64,000 bases of DNA from Enterococcus haemoperoxidus ATCC BAA-382 (GTDB lineage Bacteria; Bacillota; Bacilli; Lactobacillales; Enterococcaceae): contig NZ_KE136479.1 in NCBI RefSeq assembly GCF_000407165.1, positions 259,464 through 323,463 on the forward strand, read 5' to 3'. The translations under genes were made by a program, and so were the position numbers. Shown here in pieces: positions 24,832 to 34,173 of this stretch. Under the pieces are notes generated by a model. It did no database searches. It worked only from the letters and a program-made list of their open reading frames with translations, and had not been told where the DNA came from. The first letter of the stretch is position 1. Every line of letters begins with the position of its first letter.

Positions 24832-25719
24832 ATGACAGAAAAAATCGAAAATCCGTTAACAAGATTCTACGATGGGAAATTTGAAAAACAATCACAAGAA
24901 GCACCCGCATTACAACAAAAAATGACACCTGTACCTGATTGTGGAGAAACTTCATATAAAGGGTCTGGCAAATTGGAAGGGCGTAAGGCACTAATTACAG
25001 GTGGAGATTCTGGAATCGGTCGTGCTGCAGCCATTGCATATGCAAGAGAAGGAGCAGATGTGGCAATCAATTACTTACCTTTTGAAGAAGAAGATGCGAA
25101 GGAAGTTAAATCATTGATTGAAGCAGAAGGACGTAAAGCTGTGTTAATACCAGGTGATCTAAAAGAAGAATCATTTACACGCAAACTTGTTCATGAAGCT
25201 GCTAAAGAGTTAGATGGTTTGGATATTTTAGTCCTAAATGCAGGTATGCAGCAAGCTGTGGAGAACATCAAAGACTTATCCACACAACAAATAATGGATA
25301 CGTATACGACAAATATCATATCAATGTATTGGACAGTGCAAGAAGCGTTAGATTATTTGCCAAAAGGCGGTAGTATTATCACAACGACTTCGATTCAAAG
25401 TGCTGAACCAAGTGCAAATTTATTAGATTATGCCGCGACAAAAGGGGCGATCACTTCGTTTAGTAAAGGCTTATCCGCACAATTAGCTTCTTCAGGGATT
25501 CGTGTAAACACCGTTGCACCGGGACCTATTTGGACAGCCTTACAAATTTGTGGTGGACAACCACCAGAAAAAATTCCAGAATTTGGACAGCAAGAATCAA
25601 TTGGCAGAGCGGGACAACCTGCTGAATTGGCTGCTGTGTACGTGTTCTTAGCTTCAAATGAGGCCAGTTATGTTACTGGACAAGTTTATTCGATCACTGG
25701 TGGTAGTTTCTTTGCCTAA
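24832..25719 (+). CDS. SDR-family oxidoreductase (YhdF/YhxD-like)
   Basis: 295 residues. An N-terminal extension of about 45 residues is typical of this stress-linked SDR group. The cofactor motif is [22 protein letters not shown] (about 55-76), NAG follows in VLNAGMQQ, and the catalytic Ser, Tyr and Lys are in [28 protein letters not shown] precedes ATG. Substrate unknown; homologues are often general-stress genes. The DUF2188-type gene 31 bases downstream is probably in the same operon. Confidence 0.92.
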   Translation: MTEKIENPLTRFYDGKFEKQSQEAPALQQKMTPVPDCGETSYKGSGKLEGRKALITGGDSGIGRAAAIAYAREGADVAINYLPFEEEDAKEVKSLIEAEGRKAVLIPGDLKEESFTRKLVHEAAKELDGLDILVLNAGMQQAVENIKDLSTQQIMDTYTTNIISMYWTVQEALDYLPKGGSIITTTSIQSAEPSANLLDYAATKGAITSFSKGLSAQLASSGIRVNTVAPGPIWTALQICGGQPPEKIPEFGQQESIGRAGQPAELAAVYVFLASNEASYVTGQVYSITGGSFFA

Positions 25720-25750
25720 CTAATTTCTTTATGTAAGGAGATGAATGATA

Positions 25751-26185
25751 ATGCCTTGGGATTTAAAAGATTATCCAAGTTCGTTTAAAAACTTTGAGCC
25801 TTTATTAAAAAAGAAAGCCATTGAGATTGCGAATGCATTAGTCAGTGAAGGGTATCCAGATGATAGAGCGATCCCGATTGCGATTTCACAATCGAAAAAG
25901 TGGCTTGACGAAGCGACCGATACTGAAAAAGCTGCTTTTAAGAAGATGGCTGATCCTAAAAAGACAGACAAACACAGCGATAAAAAAATCAATACAGATT
26001 TGTTAGATAATGATGTGTTGGTTTTTTATAAAGAAAATCGGTGGTATGTTCAGACGAAAAATGCTGAAAAAGCGGTTGATTCATTTGATACTAAAGAACA
26101 AGCGATAGAAAGAGCAAAAGAAATCGCTGAAAATAAAGACTCAAAGGTTATTGCGTATAAAAAAGACGAAGAACCTAATACTTGA
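25751..26185 (+). CDS. DUF2188-domain protein with MPWDLKDYP N-terminus
   Basis: 144 residues. The first 60 (MPWDLKDYPSSFKNFEPLLKK... IAISQSKKWL) form a small helical ChaB/YdaT-like module. The C-terminus (about 85-135: VFYKENRWYVQTKNAEKAV, KEQAIERAKEIAENKDSKVIAYKKD) is DUF2188. I prefer ATG 25751 since homologues begin MPW; ATG 25745 is closer to AAGGAG. Cytoplasmic, likely stress-linked with the SDR. Function unknown. Confidence 0.85.
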   Translation: MPWDLKDYPSSFKNFEPLLKKKAIEIANALVSEGYPDDRAIPIAISQSKKWLDEATDTEKAAFKKMADPKKTDKHSDKKINTDLLDNDVLVFYKENRWYVQTKNAEKAVDSFDTKEQAIERAKEIAENKDSKVIAYKKDEEPNT

Positions 26186-26211
26186 TCATGTGATAGTAGA
26201 TTTTTAGATAA

Positions 26212-26275
26212 AAATAACAAAATAGCTATGGAGTTCGTTAACAATTGACTTCCATAGTTATTTTGTTATTTTTTT
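26212..26275 (+). terminator. Strong terminator after DUF2188 gene
   Basis: A 21-base arm at 26212-26232 pairs with 26251-26271 (one mismatch) and T residues follow. Confidence 0.93.
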
Positions 26276-26374
26276 AATTGAGTCCAATCATTTTGAAAAC
26301 TCAAAAATAGATTAGACCCAACGTTTCTTTAATTTGTAGCGTTTACATTATATAGTGAATACAGGAGGAGCAAG

Positions 26375-28426
26375 ATGATTGATTATCGAATGAGTTATCT
26401 TATCGACATTTCGCACAGTGTAGGGCGCTCCATTCAAGAACTGAGCGAAATTACAGGATTACCTACTGAAACCGTGATTGATCAGTTAGGAAAAATTGAT
26501 GAGCAGCTGCAGAAATTTTCCTACGAACCGATTTATTGGGAAAAAGACAAACTCTATTTTCCAAAGCAAGTAGCTGATAAATGGTTGGAACTTCATTTTG
26601 GCAAGTTGGAAATAGAAATCTTCTATTCAGAGTATGAAAGACAAGCGCTGCTTTATCTGTTGACGTTTACTGCAGACGAGGATTTATCTGTGTTTCATTA
26701 TCAAGAATTTTTTCAAGTCAGTAAAAATACGATTTTAGCGGATATCAAAAAGTTACGGAAACACTTAGCTATACAGCAAATCAGTTTAGACTATTCACGA
26801 AAAAATGGGTTTTATTTATCGGGGAACGAAGAGCAGATTCGGATTCAAGCACATCAGATGATTGCCAAAGTCGTCACATCAGTTTCAGGGAAATGGGGCT
26901 TAAAAAAAGGCTTGGTCAAGTATACAAGAACGTTTGAAGCAGACGTTCGTACGTATCTTTTTGACACGATCAAAGCAAGTGAGTTGGTTATTGTACCCAG
27001 CCGAATTGAAGAAACAATTTATTTTATGGCGTATGTTTTAAGGCGGGCGAAATCACATTCAATTAAGTTGGATAGACAAGCAAAAGAGAGGTTAAAAGAG
27101 CTGAATGCGTTTCATGGAAGTCAGTTGTTTTTAGCTAAATTTTCGAACATCTTAGATTCTGAAAGTGAAGAATTCTATTTCACAGTCATTTTTATGACGA
27201 TCACACAAGGAGAAATCCGTGATACAGCGCTAGAATTTTTACTAGAATGTGGGAGCCAAATCATTCATGAGATGGAACGTTTGGCGGTCATCGAATTTAA
27301 AGCCTATCGAAAATTACTACTCGATCTTTTTTATCATTTAGTGCCAGCTTTTTTTAGAATCAAGTATCATTTTTCGCTGACCAATGTGTTGATAGAAGAA
27401 ATCAAAGAACAATATGGTGAGCTATTCGCCTTAACCAAAATAGCGCTACACCCTTTAGAGAGGCTGACAGGTCAAGCGATCCCTGACGAAGAAGTGGGGT
27501 ATTTTACGATTCTATTTGGTGGTGAAATCGGGAATCAGCGGGAGTTAAATCGGGTGATCCGTTATAAAGCATTGGTTTTATGTCCAAGTGGAATCAGTTC
27601 TAGCCTAATCATGCAATCAGAGTTGAAGGAGCTTTTTCCAACGATTGACTTCAGTTTAACAACAACCGTTGATCAATTAGAAAGTATTGCTGAATCTGAA
27701 TACGATGTGATTTTTTCGAGTGTTCCATTAGATACGCCAAAGAAAACGTATTTGATCAATCCAATCATGACGCAGTTAGAAAAAAATAACTTGATCCGAC
27801 ATGTGCAAGAAGAGTTATTGATACCAGGAATCGTTGTCCCTTCTATCGACGAAATTATTGAAACGTTATTACCGTATATCGAGTTAAAAAAGGGTGTTAC
27901 CAAAGAAAAAATATACAGAATTTTAAATCGAAAAATGATCAAAAAACTAAAAGTGAAAGAAGATGAGAAGCCAATGCTATCGGAGTTGCTAACGACAGAA
28001 ATGATTCAGTTGACGGATAAAAAATTAACGTGGGAAGAAGCGATTGCTTATGCGGCCCAACCTCTAAAAGAGCAGGGGAAGATTACAGAGAATTATATTG
28101 AAGCGATGATTAAAAAGGTGAACGATTATGGCGCCTTTATTCATATTGGGAAAGGAATCGCCTTGCCTCATGCAAGACCTGAAGATGGGGTCAAACAATT
28201 AGGAATGTCCCTTTTAAAAGTGGAAGAACCGGTGTTGCTTTTAGATGATCCGAAGCATGAAATAACGATTTTTATCTGTTTAGCGGCTGTTGATAATGAG
28301 ATGCATTTAAAAGCATTGGCAAGTTTAACGAAGATTTTATCCAATAAAGAGAATTTAGAAAGACTATTAGTAGCAAAGGATCAAGCAACAATTATTCAGT
28401 TATTAAAGGAAGGAGAATCATTATGA
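26375..28426 (+). CDS. PRD-type transcriptional activator with fused EIIB-like and EIIA domains
   Basis: 683 residues of the LicR/MtlR class. N-terminal helix-turn-helix (1-70), Mga-like helix-turn-helix (about 85-150), two PRD domains (about 170-395), an EIIB-like domain with Cys403 in LVLCPSGISSS, and an EIIA type-2 domain with His599 in GKGIALPHARP. It activates its operon when phosphorylated by the PTS. The downstream PTS has EIIB and EIIC but no separate EIIA, so this domain may also act in transport. GGAGGAGC precedes the ATG. Confidence 0.93.
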   Translation: MIDYRMSYLIDISHSVGRSIQELSEITGLPTETVIDQLGKIDEQLQKFSYEPIYWEKDKLYFPKQVADKWLELHFGKLEIEIFYSEYERQALLYLLTFTADEDLSVFHYQEFFQVSKNTILADIKKLRKHLAIQQISLDYSRKNGFYLSGNEEQIRIQAHQMIAKVVTSVSGKWGLKKGLVKYTRTFEADVRTYLFDTIKASELVIVPSRIEETIYFMAYVLRRAKSHSIKLDRQAKERLKELNAFHGSQLFLAKFSNILDSESEEFYFTVIFMTITQGEIRDTALEFLLECGSQIIHEMERLAVIEFKAYRKLLLDLFYHLVPAFFRIKYHFSLTNVLIEEIKEQYGELFALTKIALHPLERLTGQAIPDEEVGYFTILFGGEIGNQRELNRVIRYKALVLCPSGISSSLIMQSELKELFPTIDFSLTTTVDQLESIAESEYDVIFSSVPLDTPKKTYLINPIMTQLEKNNLIRHVQEELLIPGIVVPSIDEIIETLLPYIELKKGVTKEKIYRILNRKMIKKLKVKEDEKPMLSELLTTEMIQLTDKKLTWEEAIAYAAQPLKEQGKITENYIEAMIKKVNDYGAFIHIGKGIALPHARPEDGVKQLGMSLLKVEEPVLLLDDPKHEITIFICLAAVDNEMHLKALASLTKILSNKENLERLLVAKDQATIIQLLKEGESL

Positions 28427-28704
28427 AAATGGCAGCAGTTTGTGGATCTGGATTAGGATCTAGTTTTATGGTAGAAATGAATATCAACAGTGTGTTGAAC
28501 GAATTAGGGGTAACAGGAGTTGAGGTGGCCCATTATGATATGGGAAGTGCCACACCGGATTTGGCAGATGTCTTTTTTGTCGGTGGGGATTTAGCAGATA
28601 GTGCGCAGCATTTAGGAAATGTAGTTATTTTAGACAGTATTATCGATATGGACGAATTGAGAGAAAAAGTGAAAGCCGTTTGTAGCAAAGAAGGGTTACT
28701 TTAA
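28423..28704 (+). CDS. PTS EIIB, ascorbate/SgcB type
   Basis: 93 residues with the phospho-cysteine P-loop Cys7 in CGSGLGSS. It accepts phosphate from EIIA and passes it to the incoming sugar at EIIC. The start overlaps the regulator's stop by four bases (ATGA), so translation is coupled. It belongs with the UlaA-like EIIC that follows. Confidence 0.92.
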   Translation: MKMAAVCGSGLGSSFMVEMNINSVLNELGVTGVEVAHYDMGSATPDLADVFFVGGDLADSAQHLGNVVILDSIIDMDELREKVKAVCSKEGLL

Positions 28705-28729
28705 AGTCTAAAGAAGGTGGGAGAAAAAG

Positions 28730-30097
28730 ATGAATAGCGTTTTAAATATATTGATCGATATTGCAAGTACCCCAGCAATTTTGGTGGCGTTGATCGCAGT
28801 GCTTGGGTTGGGTTTGCAGAAAAAGCCAATTTCAGATGTTGTCCGTGGCGGAATCAAAACGTTTGTTGGATTTTTAGTGGTAACAGCTGGAGCTGGCGTG
28901 ATCGAAGGGTCACTGGCACCGTTTGGCGAAATGTTCCAACATGCCTTTAATATGCAAGGTGTAGTACCGAATAATGAAGCGATCGTTGCCTTGGCTTTGA
29001 CAAAATATGGCACATATACAGCACTTATTATGTTAGCAGGAATGGCGTTTAATATTTTGATTGCGCGCATTACGAAATTTAAATATATTTATTTGACCGG
29101 TCACGCAACCCTTTACATGGCGTGTATGATTGCCGTCATTATGAGCGTGACGAAAATGAGCGCTGTACCGTTAGTTTTAGTAGGCGGATTGGCACTAGGA
29201 TTAGCAAATACAATTTTCCCAGCAATTGCTCAACCGTTTACCAAACAAATTACCAAAAATGATTCAGTGGCTTTAGGTCATACAGGAAACTTTGGCTATG
29301 CTCTTAGTGGGTTTATTGGTAAATATGTGGGCAATAAAGAAAAATCAACGGAAGATATCAATTTTCCAAAGGGCTTGTCGTTTTTACGTGATTCAACCGT
29401 TAGTATTACATTGACGATGGGTATTGTGTATACGATTGTGGCGTTGTTTGCAGGAAATGAGTTTATTTCTGAAAACCTTAGCAATGGGACCAATTATATT
29501 ATTTATGCCTTACAACAAGCAGGGATGTTTGCAGCAGGTGTCTTTGTGATTTTAGCTGGTGTTCGTTTGATCTTAGCTGAAATTGTACCAGCGTTTAAAG
29601 GAATCTCAGAAAAATTAGTGCCGAATTCTATTCCAGCTTTGGACTGTCCAATTGTTTTTCCTTATGCGCCAAATGCTGTGTTGATTGGGTTCTTAACTAG
29701 TTTTGTTGGCGGAATCGTAAGCTTGTTTATAATGATCGCAACTGGTACGACTGTAATCATTCCAGGTGTGGTGCCGCATTTCTTCTGTGGCGCGACGGCC
29801 GGTGTTTTCGGAAATGCTACAGGCGGTGTACGTGGCGCTGTTGTCGGTTCATTTATTCATGGCGTGATTATCAGTTTTATGCCGATTTTATTGATGCCAG
29901 TTATGGGTGATCTAGGCTTTCAAGGATCAACATTCTCTGATACAGATTATGGCGTGACTGGGATTTTTCTTGGAAAACTAGCCGATATGGGCGGTCAAAT
30001 CGCGATCGTTTCAGGCGTTTTGGCAGTTTTAGCTTTATTATTGGCATTAACCATATTTGGAAAGAAAAAAGCAACTGAAACGAAGGAGGTCGCATAA
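28730..30097 (+). CDS. PTS EIIC, ascorbate (UlaA/SgaT) family
   Basis: 455 residues with about eleven membrane segments. GHTGNFGYALSGFIGKYVG, FPYAPNAVLIGFLTSFVGG and PHFFCGATAGVFGNATGGVRG are UlaA-family blocks. The usual L-ascorbate catabolic genes (lactonase, decarboxylase, epimerases) are absent, and split transketolase genes follow instead, so the substrate is more likely a pentose, pentitol or related sugar. Its stop overlaps the next start (TAATG). Confidence 0.93.
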   Translation: MNSVLNILIDIASTPAILVALIAVLGLGLQKKPISDVVRGGIKTFVGFLVVTAGAGVIEGSLAPFGEMFQHAFNMQGVVPNNEAIVALALTKYGTYTALIMLAGMAFNILIARITKFKYIYLTGHATLYMACMIAVIMSVTKMSAVPLVLVGGLALGLANTIFPAIAQPFTKQITKNDSVALGHTGNFGYALSGFIGKYVGNKEKSTEDINFPKGLSFLRDSTVSITLTMGIVYTIVALFAGNEFISENLSNGTNYIIYALQQAGMFAAGVFVILAGVRLILAEIVPAFKGISEKLVPNSIPALDCPIVFPYAPNAVLIGFLTSFVGGIVSLFIMIATGTTVIIPGVVPHFFCGATAGVFGNATGGVRGAVVGSFIHGVIISFMPILLMPVMGDLGFQGSTFSDTDYGVTGIFLGKLADMGGQIAIVSGVLAVLALLLALTIFGKKKATETKEVA

Positions 30098-30930
30098 TGG
30101 ATACACAGAAGTTTGCGGATCAGATTCGTTTTTATACGATGAAGGAATTAGACAATCTAGGCTTTGGTCATTTTGGTGGAAGCTTATCTATTGTAGAAAC
30201 ATTAGCGGTTCTATATGGAAACGTCATGAATGTATCGCCAGAAAAGAAAGATGATCCAGACCGTGATTATTTTGTTCTGTCGAAAGGACATGCTGGACCT
30301 GCACTATATGCTACCTTATTTTTAAAAGGTTATTTTGATGAAGGATTTCTTTACAGTCTAAATCAAAATGGAACCAATCTCCCTTCACATCCTGATCGAA
30401 TCAAAACACCTGGTGTAGATATGACGACAGGTTCACTTGGGCAAGGGATTTCCGCTGCAACAGGTATTGCAAAAGGCAATCAATTGTTAGGTAAAAGTAA
30501 TTATACCTATGCGATCGTTGGAGATGGAGAATTAAATGAGGGTCAATGCTGGGAAGCGTTTCAGTTTGCAGCTCATCAAAAGTTAGATCATTTGATTGTG
30601 TTGATCGATGATAACAAGAAGCAGTTAGATGGTTATACCACAGATATTTGTGATCCATTTGATTTTGTTGAAAAAATGCAGGCGTTTGGTTTTAGCAGTT
30701 GGCGGGTAGATGGCAGTGATGTTGATGCCATTGAAGCTGCAATCGATCAAGCAAAACAGGTAAAGGGAAAACCAACAGCAATCGTTTTAGATACTGTAAA
30801 AGGACAAGGCGTTCCTTATTTGGAGGAGTTAGTAGATAATCACCATATACGTCCAGATGAAGCAGCCAAAGCAGCAATCAAAGAAGCCATTGTAACATTG
30901 GCTGAAAAAATCGAGGTGAATCCACAATGA
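30097..30930 (+). CDS. Transketolase, N-terminal subunit
   Basis: 277 residues covering the thiamine diphosphate pyrimidine/pyrophosphate half: FGHFGGSLSIVE, LSKGHAGPALYA, TGSLGQGIS and GDGELNEGQCWEAFQFAAHQ followed by IDDNKKQLDG. Split transketolases need both subunits to move two-carbon units between sugar phosphates. Overlaps the EIIC stop by one base and the C-subunit by four, so the three are translated together. Confidence 0.94.
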   Translation: MDTQKFADQIRFYTMKELDNLGFGHFGGSLSIVETLAVLYGNVMNVSPEKKDDPDRDYFVLSKGHAGPALYATLFLKGYFDEGFLYSLNQNGTNLPSHPDRIKTPGVDMTTGSLGQGISAATGIAKGNQLLGKSNYTYAIVGDGELNEGQCWEAFQFAAHQKLDHLIVLIDDNKKQLDGYTTDICDPFDFVEKMQAFGFSSWRVDGSDVDAIEAAIDQAKQVKGKPTAIVLDTVKGQGVPYLEELVDNHHIRPDEAAKAAIKEAIVTLAEKIEVNPQ

Positions 30931-31850
30931 AGAACTTAGAAATGCGGCAAGTTTATACAGAAACCATCTTAGCTTTAGCAGAAAAAGATCAGAAAGTTGT
31001 CGCTTTAGAAGCAGACCTAGCTAGTTCGATGGGAACGAGTAAATTGAAAGAACAGCTGGGGAAACACTATATCAATGTGGGAATTATGGAAGCAGAAGAA
31101 ATGGGCGCAGCTGCTGGTTTGGCGGTCACTGGCTTCACACCATTTATCCATACCTTTGCGCCATTTGCGACTAGACGCTCTTTCGATCAAGTGTTTCTTT
31201 CGTTAGGGTATGCCAAAAATCATGCTGTCATCGTTGGGACAGATCCAGGTGTTACAGCTGAAATGAATGGCGGAACGCATATGCCGTTTGAAGATGTTGC
31301 GTTGATGCGGGTGATTCCAGGAAATAATATTTATGAAGTGTCAGATCCGTATCAGTTTAAAGCGATTTTAGAGTATGCGCATACAGCAAAAGGGTTGTTC
31401 TACATTCGGACGATACGTAAACAAGCAACATCACTTTATACTGGAGAAGAAGATTTCTCTAAAGGATACGTTAAACTGAAAGAAGGTACAGCTGGGACAA
31501 TTTTTGCGAGTGGGATCATGGTAGAAGAAGCACTTCAGGCAGCGGTCGATTTAGAGGAACAAGGGATTTCAGTACAAGTGATCGATTTGTTTAGAATCAA
31601 GCCGATGAATGAAGAAATCGTGATTGAAGCAGCTAAAATGGGTCCTGTCGTAACCGCAGAAAATCATAATGTGATCGGTGGTTTAGGAAGTGCTGTAGCG
31701 GAAATCGTTGCTGAAAATCATCCGGTAAAAATGAAACGAATCGGAGTTAAAGAGCAATTTGGTCAAGTGGGGAAAATGGAATATTTGAAAGAGGTTTATG
31801 GATTGAAAGCTGTTGATATTTCGAAGGCGATGTCTGAGTTGAATAGATGA
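30927..31850 (+). CDS. Transketolase, C-terminal subunit
   Basis: 307 residues with the pyrimidine-binding domain (VALEADLASSMGT, GIMEAEEMGAAAGLA with the catalytic Glu, HTFAPFATRRSFDQV) and the transketolase C domain (VIDLFRIKPMNEE, VTAENHNVIGGLG). Pairs with the N-subunit. The operon suggests that the imported sugar phosphate enters the pentose phosphate pathway here. Confidence 0.94.
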   Translation: MKNLEMRQVYTETILALAEKDQKVVALEADLASSMGTSKLKEQLGKHYINVGIMEAEEMGAAAGLAVTGFTPFIHTFAPFATRRSFDQVFLSLGYAKNHAVIVGTDPGVTAEMNGGTHMPFEDVALMRVIPGNNIYEVSDPYQFKAILEYAHTAKGLFYIRTIRKQATSLYTGEEDFSKGYVKLKEGTAGTIFASGIMVEEALQAAVDLEEQGISVQVIDLFRIKPMNEEIVIEAAKMGPVVTAENHNVIGGLGSAVAEIVAENHPVKMKRIGVKEQFGQVGKMEYLKEVYGLKAVDISKAMSELNR

Positions 31851-31855
31851 ATAGA

Positions 31856-31901
31856 ATGGCTAAGAGAAAAAAATAACGTTTTTTCTTAGCCATATTTTTT
31901 T
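31856..31901 (+). terminator. Terminator after transketolase operon
   Basis: ATGGCTAAGA pairs with TCTTAGCCAT, with further A-T pairs inside, then a T run. Confidence 0.93.
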
Positions 31902-31942
31902 GTGTTATGATAAATGAAACAATGTCAGGATAGGAGAAAGAG

Positions 31943-32473
31943 ATGAAAAAAAACCAACCATCGAAATTTGACTGGTATCATAACCAATGGGGCAAACCCA
32001 CTCATGATGATCGTTTACTTTTTATCTTGTTGACAGTAGGCACCTTCCAAGCTGGATTAAGTTGGAAAGCAGCAGCAGGTAAGCTGGATGTGTTTTTGAG
32101 AAACTTCCACAATATGGACATTCAAAAGGTGGCTGGTATGATGCCAGACGATGTGGAGAAAATCATGCAAGATCCCGAAATGATCCGCAATCCGAGAAAA
32201 ATCAATGCGACGATTCAAAATGCTCAAGCAATTTTAGGCGTACAAAAAGAATATGGAAGTTTTGCCGAGTATATGTGGGATTTTGTTGGTGGTGTGCCTC
32301 GCTTGAACGTATATGAAGAAGCATATGAGGTTCCAAATGTCACACCGTTATCTAAAAATGTAGCTAAAGACATGAAGAAACACGGTTTTACCTTTGTCGG
32401 ACCTGTTGTGACGTATATGTTTATGAAAGCCAGTGGCATGATTCAAGATGAAGTGTTGAATCATGAGTCATGA
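31943..32473 (+). CDS. tag: DNA-3-methyladenine glycosylase I
   Basis: 176 residues. FDWYHNQWGKPTHDDR, QAGLSWKAAAGKL, IRNPRKINATIQNAQAI and the C-terminal GFTFVGPVVTYMFMKASGM are Tag-family blocks. It excises 3-methyladenine. The E. coli zinc site uses Cys4, His17, His175 and Cys179; here the N-terminal cysteine is absent and the end reads DEVLNHES with no cysteine, so the zinc snap seems lost. AGGAGAAAG precedes the ATG. Confidence 0.88.
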   Translation: MKKNQPSKFDWYHNQWGKPTHDDRLLFILLTVGTFQAGLSWKAAAGKLDVFLRNFHNMDIQKVAGMMPDDVEKIMQDPEMIRNPRKINATIQNAQAILGVQKEYGSFAEYMWDFVGGVPRLNVYEEAYEVPNVTPLSKNVAKDMKKHGFTFVGPVVTYMFMKASGMIQDEVLNHES

Positions 32474-32493
32474 TAAGAAAGAGGTTTAACAGT

Positions 32494-32700
32494 AGTGTTT
32501 AATTCTGAGAACCAAGTAGGTACTGTCAACATTAAATCATACTTCGTTGTTATGTTTTACAGCAATAAGAAGGAATTCACGAAGATTGCCAAGTATCACA
32601 GTGAGCTTGTGAACTGCTGATAATTGGTACCTACTTGGTGATTTCTTTAATTTTTTATGAATTTCAAGTTATTTCAGAAAGAGTTACTTCTGCTCCTACC
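32494..32700 (+). repeat. Intergenic repeat with long inverted arms
   Basis: CCAAGTAGGTA (32512-32522) is repeated inverted at 32628-32638. The left part, starting GTGTTTAATTCTGAGAACC, matches 52054 onward. The internal GGAATTCACGAA and the distal TGAATTTCAAGTTATTT match the repeat at 8325. The 307-base gap holds no gene. Confidence 0.65.
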
Positions 32701-32780
32701 GTATAGTTAGATGTGGCGAAGACGTGAGACGCAGAGTTATTTATGTCCTAGTAAATTTCTATTGTGGTAAGTAGTAATTA

Positions 32781-33443
32781 TTAATGATTCATTTCATTTA
32801 TAAGCTTTTTTAATTGCGACTTATTGATTAGATAGTCCTTGTCTTGTTTGATCAAATAACCTTCCTCCGTCATTTTTTTTAAGACATGTTTATAGTGCCT
32901 ATAGCTAACACCAAGGTATTCTGCAATTTCGACGTGTTTTTCATGGTAAATCCCATTAATTTGGGCTTGTAAAATAATCTCTGCCAGCCGATACTTTAAT
33001 TCATAGGATTGATTTCTAGAAAAATGCTCTACTCGAATAAGGAGCTTTTCTCCGATATATTGGGCTATCTTCTTGAAAAAAATCCCCTCTGATTTTTGAA
33101 TCTCCCTCATTGGTATAGCCAAACAAACTGTATTCCCTATTGCTAATACATCTTTAGGTATCTTCTCCGCTCCAACTACTGTTAAATCTCCAATAAAATC
33201 TCCAACTGTTAAAAATTGAAGTAAGTTTTTCTTCCCATTTTCGTGAGTAACATAGATTTTTGCTCTACCTTGTAGTAAAAAGAAAAGCTGGTCTAACGGT
33301 TGCGTTGCTTGCGTAATATATTCATTATTTTTATATTCTCTGATTTTAGCCATGTCTAGCATCTGATTTGAAAAATAGCATTTAATGCTTTCTAAATCAG
33401 CTGTGCTTAATCCTTGATAAACTTGTAAACTAGTTTGTTTCAT
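32781..33443 (-). CDS. Crp/Fnr-family regulator, YeiL-like
   Basis: 220 residues. A cyclic-nucleotide-binding-like beta-roll spans about 20-130 (LDQLFFLLQGRAKIYV, GDFIGDLTVVG) and a helix-turn-helix about 165-205 (EKHVEIAEYLGVSYRHYKHVLKKM). YeiL-type regulators respond to stationary-phase or redox cues. There is no N-terminal cysteine cluster as in Fnr. GAGGTG precedes the ATG. A perfect palindrome sits 13 bases upstream of its start, between it and the divergent membrane-protein gene. Confidence 0.88.
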   Translation of the reverse strand: MKQTSLQVYQGLSTADLESIKCYFSNQMLDMAKIREYKNNEYITQATQPLDQLFFLLQGRAKIYVTHENGKKNLLQFLTVGDFIGDLTVVGAEKIPKDVLAIGNTVCLAIPMREIQKSEGIFFKKIAQYIGEKLLIRVEHFSRNQSYELKYRLAEIILQAQINGIYHEKHVEIAEYLGVSYRHYKHVLKKMTEEGYLIKQDKDYLINKSQLKKLINEMNH

Positions 33444-33455
33444 TTTTTCACCTCA

Positions 33456-33479
33456 ATAATAGGAGATATCTCCTATTAT
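33456..33479. promoter_or_regulatory. Perfect 24-bp palindrome, probable operator of the YeiL-like regulator
   Basis: The half-site ATAATAGGAGAT is followed directly by its exact complement. It lies in the divergent promoter gap. It also places an AGGAG-like sequence on both strands, but the spacing is wrong for either start. Confidence 0.75.
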
Positions 33480-33540
33480 CATAGCACACTTCTCGTTTAT
33501 ACTAAAAAGGTAAGGAATCAAGATTAAAGGAGTGTTTCTC

Positions 33541-34173
33541 ATGAATAACATCATTAAAACGTTTATATTTTATGTCTTCAGTGCTTTTGGTATCAGTCTA
33601 ACCATTAAAGCCAGTATTGGGGTAAGTAGCTTCAATTCCATGAATGTCGCATTAGCTGAAGTCCTTTCTATTAAAGTTGGCACTATTACAACTGCGACTA
33701 ATTTAGGCTTTCTTTTATTGTGCCTGTTTCTTTCTAAGAAAAATATCTTGAAAGACTATCTACTCATGTTCAGTGCGCTTATTTGCTTTGGCATTGTTAT
33801 TAATTTTTTCCTCTACGATATTCTTGCTAGCTTTACCATTAGTACTTACTTCTTAAATGTTAGTCTCTTTATTTTAGGAACGGTTATTGCTGGTTTTGGA
33901 ACTGGACAGGTGTTAGCGATTGGTGTTCTTAAATTTCCCATCGAAAAATTTTGCGAATTAATGGCTGCTAGAACCGTTCATTCATTTGCATGGTATCGTT
34001 ATGGACTTGATATTTTCTTCGTGCTTACTTCACTCACACTATCATTTTTATTTCATTTTCCGATTTTAATTAGAGAAGGGACCTTACTAAGTTTGTTGCT
34101 ATTATCTGGCATTATTGCTTGGTCAAAAAACTTAAGCTTAAATAACAAAAAAGAGTTGGGACCAGAAGCGTAG
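33541..34173 (+). CDS. YczE/YitT-like integral membrane protein
   Basis: 210 residues with five to six membrane helices. FGISLTIKASIGVSSFNSMNVALAEVLSIKVGT resembles the YczE/YyaS family. Function unknown. AAAGGAG precedes ATG 33541. The C-terminal residues LGPEA are encoded by the head of an intergenic repeat (GTTGGGACC), so the native 3' end may have been replaced by repeat DNA. Likely controlled by the divergent YeiL-like regulator. Confidence 0.8.
   Translation: MNNIIKTFIFYVFSAFGISLTIKASIGVSSFNSMNVALAEVLSIKVGTITTATNLGFLLLCLFLSKKNILKDYLLMFSALICFGIVINFFLYDILASFTISTYFLNVSLFILGTVIAGFGTGQVLAIGVLKFPIEKFCELMAARTVHSFAWYRYGLDIFFVLTSLTLSFLFHFPILIREGTLLSLLLLSGIIAWSKNLSLNNKKELGPEA

Noticed and set aside
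26333..26348. TGTAGCGTTTACA as a cre site before the PRD regulator
   Set aside because: One base is missing from the consensus spacing; catabolite control is plausible but not supported here.
28423..30097. L-ascorbate uptake operon
   Set aside because: No UlaG, UlaD, UlaE or UlaF homologues; transketolase genes follow instead.
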